A stretch of DNA of 64,000 nucleotides from Massospora cicadina (lineage: Eukaryota; Entomophthoromycota; Entomophthoromycetes; Entomophthorales; Entomophthoraceae): the NCBI GenBank assembly GCA_022478985.1, contig JAKSZP010013540.1:1-64000 (forward strand), read 5' to 3'. Shown piece by piece: positions 55,243 through 64,000 of this stretch (positions are counted from its first letter, which is position 1; each line of letters opens with the position of its first letter). The notes under the pieces are model-generated. The model made no database searches, had not been told where the DNA came from, and worked only from the letters and a program-made list of their open reading frames with translations. The translations under genes and the position numbers were made by a program.

Positions 55243-56745
55243 TTGATTCTCATCTGGAATAAGGCCATCTACAAGAAACTAATCTTAGTTGGCAATAGGA
55301 TTTCTTTTGGTATTGAGGTATGAGGGGAGTTAATGCAGATTTTGCTGTCAGAGCAAAAGTAGATATAGAATCTGTTGAACAATCAATACAATGTATCCTT
55401 TTAAGAGGTTCTGAATACTAGAAGTAGATCTTTTTACAGCTCTGTATATCCTTCCACAGCCTTTAATTGTAAAGTGGCTCCACAAAATAGAATTTGTATT
55501 AACTTTTTAAAAACCTATTTTGAAAATCCATTCATCCTCTGAGCAAACAGCGCTAGGTGTTTCATGAGTAATAACCTTCATTAATGGTCACTACAACACT
55601 ATACAAAGAAAATAAATTTGATATGCTGCATGTTTAGCTCAAAAGGCAGCAGTTTATAGATTATAGCAGAAGATTGTAGGATGGGATGATGGGAAGAACT
55701 CAAGTAACTCTATGAAAATTAATTTTATCAATGAGTAATCTAATATAAAATTTTTTATTTTAAAGGGATATTTTCTAGACAAAAGCATCTAAAACCTATA
55801 AGCTTTACACCAACTACAGACTAAAAAAGAAGAGCTATATAATGAAAGTGTGTTGAAGAGTCAAAGTTAGTATTACTTCTGTGTATAAGTTTAAAATAAT
55901 TAACTAGCCTAAAATTGATATTGCAAGTGATAGCTGGGACTAAAAAAATGCCAGGCAACATGAAGTGAAATTTAAAAATACGCATAGTCAACTTAGAAGA
56001 TAGTTAAAACCTGTTAACATTTACTGCTTTACTTGGTGTTCCACTATGGCCAATTGACATAAGGATATGGATCAGTTAGAGGGAATTATGTTTGATTTGA
56101 GCTCCAACTTAGCTCCACTTGTTTCATCTTAGCTCCTAAATTTCAACAATCTACCGCTTTAATATCTAAACTATTCTCATAGAAATTGATAAATATTTTG
56201 AATTAGTAAAATTTTATTTGAGGTGGTCCAACCTGGGAACAATACTGCACCAATTAAAGGGAATCAAAGGAAAATGGGAAAGGAGGATAAAACCCATAAA
56301 ACCTCCACGCACAGCTTATGATAGGCCAGGAACTCCATGGACTGCATTGTTATTTGCTATCTTGGTTTGAGGCGTTGGTGTGCAACGTCAACACAGTTAT
56401 AATTGTCCCCTACCTAAAGTTCATCTACCAGGATCAAACTTGGGAGGCAGTGGTAGTGAGTTCATATTCTACCACTGGGGTACCCTCCCATTTTTTTGAA
56501 TTAGTAATTCATAAAAGTATTGTTCCAAGCTTAATTATTCTTAGTTCATTTATTATGTGGTTATATGCCACATACATACATATATTTAAATTCATTTTAT
56601 ATCTATAGTTATATAAGTTAAACCAACAAATCAACCAAAAAGATTTAAAATTTTACATTATAATAAAGAAACTAATTAGCATGACATATCTCATACACCT
56701 GGATATTGCTTGAAAGTTTCTTTAACATTTCATTACTGTCACACT
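55243..56745. other. No gene recognised
   Basis: AT-rich. A 96-codon open stretch at 56318-56608 ends in hydrophobic residues from low-complexity AT-rich codons and has no motif; I do not treat it as a gene. Confidence 0.5.
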
Positions 56746-56911
56746 AAGATATCATCATTGGTAAGGGTGGTTAGCCAAGCGGATAAAACTGCTTCCACCC
56801 CTAGTACAGGTTATGGTTTCAAAACCTGTACTGGATAGAAAAAATTCTCAGTATGGTATATTTGTCCCAAGGTCGACCCACCTCAAATAATTTAAAAAGA
56901 TATCATCATTG
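56746..56911 (+). mobile_element. SINE copy 2, best preserved, 15-bp target duplication
   Basis: Body 56761-56896. Perfect flanking AAGATATCATCATTG at 56746-56760 and 56897-56911. The A box TTAGCCAAGCGG (56771-56782) matches the tRNA internal promoter consensus; B box GGTTTCAAAACC (56815-56826) lies 44 bases on, the usual spacing. The head GGTGGTTAGCCAAGCGG and the following stem resemble a Leu/Ser-type tRNA. Tail TGGTATATTTGTCCCAAGG, then CGACCCACCTCAAATAA. Transcription by RNA polymerase III and mobilisation by a LINE are inferred from the class. Confidence 0.85.
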
Positions 56912-57294
56912 TATTTTATCATTAACTTTCTAAAAAAAGATGATTGGCATAATTATATTACTTAAGTGAATAGTTGAATTAGTCTAAATTGAAACTGCAA
57001 GTGAAGCAAGAAGATAGCTGATGGATTGAGCTGAAATTAAATTTGATTAGATATTAAATTAGGCTTCATTTAGTTGTAGTGGTTAAAGAAATCATCCTAT
57101 AGGTAAAATTATTTTATATGTAAGTATGTTTGTTCACCATATCATTCTATACTTAATCATTTTTAGCCAAACCTGAAACAGATACTCTATTTAAAAAGCG
57201 GAAACTAATGCATGTAAGGAAATTAAAAGCATAATAAAATAAATAAAGGTCATATAAAAACTATAAAAAATTTAAATAGCTAGTTATCTATTCA
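56912..57294. other. No gene recognised
   Basis: AT-rich spacer up to the family-B LTR; no coding or repeat structure seen. Confidence 0.5.
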
Positions 57295-57299
57295 TTAAT

Positions 57300-58454
57300 T
57301 GTCAGGAAAGTGGCAGATGATGTTTAGACTGGCCTACCAGTCAGGATGCAAGAGCACCTAGAAGGTGATCTAGAATGCTAAAGGCAATGATGCTCATATG
57401 ACATCTAGATGGGCCAGGAGCTAGGTGAATAACGAGCGCCAGCGGGACATAAAAGTGAGAATCAACCTGGCGAAAAGCCATGATGTTGTGACCCCAGAGC
57501 CCGCAGGCTCAGGTGAGGAAAAGTTTTGGATTGCAATAGCAGGTTTAATCCCATCAAAATGGGGGTGGGAATGGAATCATTGATGAGAGTGCGGATTCTC
57601 ACCCATATCAAGGACAGTTTCACCCCCAAAATTCTGAGGTTCTAGCAGCGGATCACTTCAGAGAGCAATAAGTATCATAGGAGGTCCTGAGCGTGGTAAG
57701 TATAGTTAACGGCGGAGGGCAGCAAAGTTGCCAAATGGTTGTAATGGACAATTCATTGCATATCCCATGGTTCCACATTGGCAGGTGTCACAGAATACCA
57801 GAACAGACCATTTTACAATAAGTAAAATTTGTTTAGAAAAAAAGGGATTTTTAATAAAAATTCAAAGAAAATCATCTAGCAATCATCCCTGTGGGGAGAA
57901 TTGCTTAAATGCTAGGTCAATTTAAGTAATAACGTTGGGGCGCATGGTTTGGGAGCTTGAGTTTACTGATCTAAACCAGTAGAACTCTGAGTGGGGGTTT
58001 TCAACTAAACTAATTGTAGGGTGTTGGCAGTGGGCTGAATCAACATTAGTTTGTCCTCAGGTTCCTGAATCATGGTCTTGCCATGATTACACCAATCCAA
58101 GTGGTGACATCTCACTCAATGAGTAACAGGAGCCTCCCTGGGCCATCTCACATAGGGATGGTCCTAATTAATCAGAAACTGGTTCAGGATACTCATCTTG
58201 CCTGCACCTAATCGCTTTGGCGCCTGTTCAGTCTTGTAGGTTCAGAAGTTTTAGGTTTCAATGTGGAAGGAGAGGGTTCATTGGTTTTAATTAATATTGC
58301 TAAATTTAAGATTAACCTAGTGGAGGTACTCGCCATATCCTTTCTGAAATGATTTTTACTTGTTAATACCTCAACTCAGATTTTTTTGATACAAATTAAA
58401 AAGCCTTTTGTTGTCAACACATGGATGGGCAGCAGAACTTTTAGAGGGTAGTCC
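57300..58454 (-). mobile_element. Family-B LTR, minus orientation, 3'-truncated on its U3 side
   Basis: Starts TGTCAGGAAAGTGGCAG and aligns with the element B LTRs (17455, 23355) through the block near 58120-58200 (CCACAT-type GGGATGGTCC). The homology weakens near 58400 and the last 50 bases do not match the expected U3 start. Left flank TTAAT (57295-57299). It faces the next LTR head to head. Confidence 0.65.
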
Positions 58455-59738
58455 TGTAAGTACAGGGGAGCGATCTTCTGCTTGGACTAAGTGGCGTTCC
58501 CATTTCCTTTAAAAAAGGGTTCAAAAGGCCAGCTGCCCCACTTATCTCCCAGGGTGACCTCGCCAATGTGGTAGATGAGCGATGGGTAACAGCTTACCCT
58601 TTAATGACCCTTCAACCCGTCCCAGTACTAACTTCAGCTGAATTGGTACTGTAAATTAAGGAAATTTGTGCCAAGCTATTGTATAATCAGCATCCCCATG
58701 GGGTTTAAATTCAAATGAAGTTGATGGCAACAAGCCTTTGGTATCAAAGCCCAAGAGCCCCAAACCCTTAGCAACAAAGCTCAATGGGCGCGTACTTTCA
58801 GCAAACAAAGCGGTTAGTTTCAAGTCTTCAGCAAAGCTCACTGATGGAATCAGGCCATTGGGAAATGTTGCTGCCAGTTTAAAACCCTCCCCAAAAGTAT
58901 CAAAATCCTCATCCACATTTCTTGCTTGTTCAAATGGTTGCTGGAGCGACTTGGTGCGAGCGGGTTGGCCACCCCAAACTCATTTCTGACCTCATGGGTC
59001 TTCCCCTATATGGTGTAGCCTTGGGAGGTTCATGCTGCCCATAAGGCAAGATGCCATCGCTCTAATTGTTGGAACCAGATTAAATAAGCAATTTGGGCAT
59101 CTGTGGATTAACCAACAGCAACTTGGCCTGCTGCTGATATTTTTTAAGTTGGTTCAAATAAAGTTTGGTAACTTTACTTTGCTCAAAGTTCACCAGTTAG
59201 GCCAGATCTTGAGGGACCTGACCCAGCGCTTCCCTAAGATATTCCCCAAAATCAGTTGTCTATTTAAGCAGTCCTAACACATTGGGAAAGATTGACAGTC
59301 CATTCTCTTATTTTAAACACAATAAAAGTATTCCTGTGTTCAAATTTATTTGTTTAAATTTGGATTTTTCTTGCTGAACCCCCGTGACATCTGCAATGTG
59401 ACCCCACGGCCCATATAAAGAATGGGTTGACAGTCATATTATTGGCTTTAATACCCACCATAGTCACTTGGACCTGTCATGTCAAGGCCTATATAGATTT
59501 TTTTCCGGTCCCACAACTCCCTATGACCTGACCCATTGGCTCTGGGGCTAATACAGCCTGGTTTTTCACCGGGTTGCTCTTTACATTGGTGGCCCATAGG
59601 CACTCCATTATTGGTTATCTCAAAGCCTATTCTGGCGTCATTTGAGCGACAATGCCCTGGCATTTTGTTTCTCCTTTTGCGTACTTTTGCATCCCAACTG
59701 GAAGGCAAGTCTAAGCTATATCTTCCGTTGCCCTGACA
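58455..59738 (+). mobile_element. Family-B LTR, plus orientation
   Basis: Starts TGTAAGTACAGGGG, ends CCCTGACA; 1284 bp. Aligns with the LTR at 8801-10216 over its length (for example CCTGAAACATCTGCAATGTG near 9858 against CCCGTGACATCTGCAATGTG near 59382). Followed by TTAAT (59739-59743), the same pentamer that precedes the minus LTR at 57300. Confidence 0.7.
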
Positions 59739-59743
59739 TTAAT

Positions 59744-60969
59744 CCACATATGGACAAAGGGACCATCTGCCTTCTTGTAAAAGACAATGGGAGAGGCAAC
59801 CGTGGAAGTCTCCTTGAACAACCAACCCTTCTTTAGCATGTCATCCAACCATGCATTGAAGGCAGCCTCATCCTCCGCTGTATGCTGGTACAGTGGGCAA
59901 TTGACATTCATCACCTCCACTATTGTCCAAAAATTCAAATCAAATTTTATATGTGGGGAAGGCGGTTAGTTTTTTTGGAATCAAAACTGCTCTGGTAGCT
60001 CATCAACGCTGCGGGAAAATCTGGTGGAAGACCAACCAGGAGAAACAATAGTTGTAACAGACCCACGGCTTTTGGCTTTATTGAGGATGTCCAGAAATGG
60101 AAACTCGCCTTCCACCTGGTCATTAGAAAATTAATAATATTAGATCCCAGGTGAATTCTCACATGCTGCTGATGCCACCAACCCACATCTAAAATCACCA
60201 GGAACACAAGGTTAGGAATTACTAAAAAGTAATTACAAAAAATAAACTGGTAAACCAAGAAAGGTACTGGACGCCATACTTTTTGGGATAACTTGGAGGC
60301 TAATGAGGCGATCAACATCGCTGGCCCCAAGTCCAAGTCTAGATCCAGATTCTGAGCCAACTCCAGACTCATAAAGTTTCCCGTTGTTCCAGTGTCAACC
60401 AAGGCCTCAAAGGACACCTGGTGTGCTCTAATGCTAACTTTCATTGCTGATAAAAAGTAGGCATAATTTTGTTTGTTGGAAGATGAGCCAATTCTGCCAA
60501 CAACATAGGGATTGCAACTAAATCAGGGTGAAAGGAAGGTTTCTTTAAAGGAGCAAAATTAGTGCGAGCAAGGAGTTGGATCATTTCTTCCCCAGGCTGG
60601 TCTTCCATTGACTTACAGGAAGGTGATCTGGAGTGACCCAACTCGGGCGCAGGGACAGCGTCATCCCCTGAAACCAATATGGATACTATTTTTGATGTCA
60701 GGATCAGAAACCAAAGCCAGAGTTGGAAAATCCAGTCATGAAGTTCCCATTTTGAGGGTGGATCAAGGGGATAGTAGAAGTTAGTTGGATATATGGCCAT
60801 GAAGGAATTACTCCAAAGACATCTGGGAGCTGCTTATAAAATCAACGATTGACCAGACAAACAACAGAAGGCATGCTACCAACTGCATGTTCATAGGTAA
60901 ATGGTAACCACTGCTTTGCCCATCTTGACAAGCAGGCAAAAATAACTTGAAACAATGGATGGTTGATTA
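59744..60969 (-). pseudogene. Element C: truncated protease-RT region of a family-B element
   Basis: Minus strand. 60800-60441 is the linker upstream of protease; 60444-59947 has A-L-V-D-T-G-T-T-G-N-F, an intact D-T-G site aligned to D-T-R of element B; 59938-59744 has W-L-D-D-M-L-K-K-G-W-L-F-K-E-T and K-K-A-D-G, the start of RT. The reading stops at the inverted LTR on its left; the rest of RT, RNase H, integrase and chromodomain are absent. Its 5' LTR lies right at 60970. Confidence 0.75.
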
Positions 60970-62049
60970 TGTCAGGAAAGCGGCAAATAAAATCTAAAAT
61001 GGCTTGTCAGTCAGGATGCAAAAACACCCAAAAGGCGAGCCCTATTGGTAGGGTCATTATATCTTAAACAACATTAAAATTTGCTGTGAATTAGTAACTA
61101 GGGAATGATGGGCCACAAATGTAAAGAGCAAGCCAGCAAGAAACCAGGCTGTTGCAGCCCCAGGGTCAATGGGTTTGGGCGTAGGAAGTAGCAATATTTA
61201 GGATAATCTTCATATTTTTTGACATAATAGGCCCTATTAACTGTGGCGGGAACCAAAGTTAATAACATTACTGGGACAACCTAGTCAATATGAGGCCCAA
61301 GAGGCCACATTGAAAACGTCACAGAGGTTTGGCAAAGAAAATTTGTACAGTAAATAAATAACTTGGAGTGCAGGAAGATATGTAATATAATTAAAATAAG
61401 AGAATTGACCATCAATTTATTCAGTGTGTTACAGCTTCTTAAATAGCCAATCAATTGGTGAGTAGCTTGAAAGTGTGGGTTTGGGGCCCTTGAGATTTAA
61501 ACTAACCTGGCAAACTTCAAGCAAGTGTAGAAAATAACCCATTTGTAGTCAAATTAAAAAGTATTAGTGGCGGTCTGAGTCATTATTAGCTTTTCAACAG
61601 ATGCACAAATTGCGGATTTACACAGTTCCAACAATTTGAGCAAGGGTGTCTCGCCAATGGGCAACGAGAAACTCTAATAACACCCCACATAGGGGTGGTC
61701 CCAAGAAGATTTTAATGGGTTTGGGGCGTCAAACCCATGAACCTGGTTGCTCTGGCATCTGTTTGGCCAAGCAAGATTTATTAGATGAATATTTTGATTC
61801 TTTTTGGAGAGTTTAAAACTTACGGCTTTTTTACTAAAGGCCCAATGCCATCAGCAAGCTTTTCCAAAGATTTAACAATAGTCACTTTATTTCTCAAAAA
61901 TACATGGCCGTCATGCTTTGTTAGCCAATGATTTGGTGCTGTCGTGCCTTGATGCTGAAGGCTCATTGCTATTGGACACATTTGACCCTTTTGCCCCATG
62001 TGATTGCCAATTCTTCAATAATTCAACACAGATTCCTTTGATTCTCAGT
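60970..62049 (-). repeat. Element C 5' LTR, cut by element F
   Basis: Starts TGTCAGGAAAGCGGC and follows the order of the element B LTR to the position equal to about 24575 of that LTR (ATTCAACACAGATT), where element F begins. CCCCACATAGGGG(T/C)GG near 61683 is shared with 24201. The rest of the LTR must lie beyond element F, outside the window. Confidence 0.65.
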
Positions 62050-62655
62050 GTCAGGATTCCTACCTGAATTGGATATTCAAATATGTCAGCTGAAGGAAAT
62101 TGATTTTTAATCTGACCAAATAGCCCAAATATTTATTATGGATAATCCCTGACGAAATTCTAAGTACTTTTTATATTTGGGATCATCCCTGACTTATTTG
62201 TTCAATTATTGCTCCCTCAATGCTTCTTGATTTTGGGGTTCAAACCTGATCCATGAGCTAAGAACATCTTATTTGACTAAGATGACTAGTCTGCCAAAAG
62301 AATTCCAAATTTGTAACAATTATAGTTCTTAGCTTGGACTGCTTGGATTTTTACAAAAAAAACCTCAATGGTTTTATTATAATTTGGATTCTAAGCAAAT
62401 AAAAGTTACTCTCTTTTGCCATTTTTTAAGATAAATTGGCCTACCTCTTATCATTTAGGGGCTAAATATCAGTTAGGATTAACCACTCAAGGAACTTATC
62501 CTGAGTGAAGACTTTCTGACCAAGGAAAGTATAAACTTACAAACCAGAACCCAGGAACTTTGGGTTTCCTGGCCTATAAAATAAAGGAACAAGTGGTCTA
62601 AACCCCTTACTCCCAACAAAACTTGTTCTCCCTGCCAGGTTTACCCTGAGTTCAT
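62050..62655 (+). repeat. Element F 5' LTR
   Basis: TGTCAGGATTCC to GAGTTCA, 606 bp, TG...CA ends, with a PBS directly after. CCTATAAAATAAAGG near 62571 is a TATA-like box and possible poly(A) signal. The partner LTR is outside the window, so the left edge rests on the loss of element C LTR homology there. Confidence 0.6.
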
Positions 62656-62673
62656 GGTGGAACTACTATACAA
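62656..62673 (+). promoter_or_regulatory. Primer-binding site of element F
   Basis: TGGTGGAACTACTATACA joins the LTR end with no gap. It differs from the sites of Z/D and E. Confidence 0.6.
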
Positions 62674-64000
62674 TGAGCAATAATGATTCAGCTTTTAGAT
62701 CCCTCTCTGGATCAGGAACACCTTAACTTTGTAGAAAAAGTAACAGCTGTGATATGTGGGATTATATAAAGAATTCTCGCCATTGAGCAACTCAATTCTG
62801 AACTTTGTGATGCAACTATCAAGCTAAAAAGCGAAATTGGCAGTTAACCCCGCTCATTGCCACCAAATAGGCCCTTCATGCCGCCCAAAATTAAAAAGAT
62901 TTAATAATTGAAAATATCAATGACTTACAAAGCCAGATGGACCCTCTCCGCCCTCACATATCTCCCAGCGATAGCAGTTCCTCTTCAGGTAAAATGCACC
63001 CCTGGTGTCAATTTACATCATTCAACCATTAACCCAAGCAGTGGCACGTTTAAACCTTTCGTTCAAATAGAAGTACATTTCAGGAGAAGAGAGTATCTCT
63101 CTTTCCTATCTAGTTACAAAAGTGCTATGGAAGAAGCCACTGACTCCAACATCTCAAGTACCTAACTAACTGTCTTAGTCGTGTATCTCAAGACATTATG
63201 GTACCTCATCTCATGCATTGCCAGACTTGGGTTGACGCCAAGGCTGCCTTTCTTCAGGAATTTGGGAGTGACCTAACTTTATCCAACCAAAAGCAAACAT
63301 TATAGGCATAAGCATTAATTGGGGAGAATTTGTACTGATTTGCTTACCATTTTTACCTTGAGGCTCAAACATTATTTTCCAGAAAACGCCTTACTTTAGA
63401 TGACTCTATCACTGCCTCATTTTTAGCGTTTAAAAATATGCCAAAATATTTTACTTTGTCTTAAAGCGTTGAAGTATAACTGGACGTCTCTCCTCCATAT
63501 CAAAGAAGCCATTTTGGAGATTCCAGCTGACCTACTCAAACCCATTGGGCCCTCTCGTTTTAATAATAATAAGCCTTGGCCCCAAGTGTTAGCGAATACC
63601 CCTCTAGTTTCTCTACCCCCAAATTATCCAACACGTTTTGCAAGAGAAACAACCATATTGTAGACACTTGTCTCATCTTCCAACATAGATCGTTAAAAGA
63701 TAAGTCAGTATAGGGCAGGAGGCTACATATGCTGATGACAATCAAGTGCCTCAGAACACTTGTACTAGCTCTAGTTCTATGTCCAGCACCTTGGGATGCT
63801 TTGTGTCAGTGGCGCCTGCAGAAGTCAACTTACCCCTTCCTATCCAAGAAAAAAGATTTAGCTTATTAATTTATGTTGGTCAGTTACCCAAACAAATTTT
63901 AGAGGTCAGTTCCTCTGTGGAAAGCCAATCGTTGGAAGATAAACCCTTTAAAAGTATCAAACATCCCTGAGTTTGGCTGCAGCAAAATCCTCCGCTTGCT
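62674..64000 (+). pseudogene. Element F Gag, broken, runs off the window
   Basis: Plus-strand Gag of the element E and Z type. The N-terminal helical part is near 62690-62850 (L-N-F-V-E-K-V-T-A). At 63178-63560 the capsid domain matches element E: S-Q-D-I-M-V-P-H-L-M, T-W-V-D-A-K-A-A-F-L-Q-E-F-G-S-D-L-T-L, Y-L-E-A-Q-T-L and L-T-L-D-D-S-I, then I-K-E-A-I-L-E-I in the 63469 frame. No collagen-like stretch is seen before the capsid. The knuckle would be expected near 63660-63740 but is not clear. Several frameshifts. Confidence 0.72.

Noticed and set aside
56318..56608. 96-codon open stretch with a hydrophobic end as a membrane protein
   Set aside because: The hydrophobic part comes from AT-rich low-complexity DNA; no start context or homology supports it.
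56761..56840. A genuine tRNA-Leu or tRNA-Ser gene
   Set aside because: The A and B boxes are present, but the full cloverleaf is not closed, the tail is shared with other repeats, and a 15-bp duplication flanks it; a SINE explains everything.
1..64000. Bacterial or phage origin, CRISPR arrays, operons
   Set aside because: No ribosome-binding sites with long intact genes and no regular spacer arrays; all recognisable coding matter is eukaryotic retroelement.
1..64000. Exact species or phylum
   Set aside because: Element types suit several fungal lineages; without a host gene or database search the lineage cannot be fixed.

Overview
This window looks like eukaryotic, repeat-dominated DNA, most likely from a filamentous fungus with a transposon-rich genome; I cannot fix the lineage from sequence alone. 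It is AT-rich overall. It carries Ty3/Gypsy LTR retrotransposons, two families of them with integrase-linked chromodomains (chromoviruses), and non-LTR retrotransposons (LINEs) with a C-terminal CCHC motif. Every long coding region is broken by stops or frameshifts. I found no convincing host gene, no rRNA, no canonical tRNA and no CRISPR array.

Layout, left to right. (1) 1-1640: gag remnant (minus strand), primer-binding site and LTR of element Z. (2) 1640-3700: 3' part of LINE-1 (+). (3) 3700-6574: a family-A LTR (4219-5105, minus orientation), a degenerate array of about 120-bp repeats, otherwise nothing recognised. (4) 6575-14388: element G (minus), with 1.4-1.5 kb LTRs carrying an internal minisatellite, a deleted pol, and secondary insertions: a tRNA-derived SINE, a family-B LTR and a GC-richer block. 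(5) 14389-24970: LINE-2 (+), whose 3' tail is split by the near-complete element B (17455-24778, minus, TSD GTAAG). (6) 24970-26350: AT-rich minisatellite DNA. (7) 26350-53870: LINE-3 (minus), split twice: by element A (28796-34754, +, perfect TSD TTTAA) and by element D (35119-48815, +). D is itself split inside its reverse transcriptase by element E (38462-46276, minus), and E's integrase holds a further LTR-like insertion. (8) 53870-57300: AT-rich DNA with a 46-bp minisatellite and two SINE copies. (9) 57300-62049: family-B LTRs in inverted orientation, then element C (minus) truncated in its reverse transcriptase. (10) 62050-64000: 5' LTR, PBS and gag of element F (+), which runs off the window.

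The insertions give a relative order: the LINEs came first, then G, B, A and D, then E inside D, then the insertion inside E. Paired LTRs differ in part at CpG versus TpG/CpA, which suggests decay by cytosine methylation. The most unusual observations are a collagen-like Gly-X-Y stretch in the Gag of element E, a tRNA-headed SINE with three copies sharing a 3' tail, an inverted pair of LTRs flanked by identical TTAAT pentamers, and a LINE with a very long ORF1. None of these is an intact system here; they are fossils of mobile elements.
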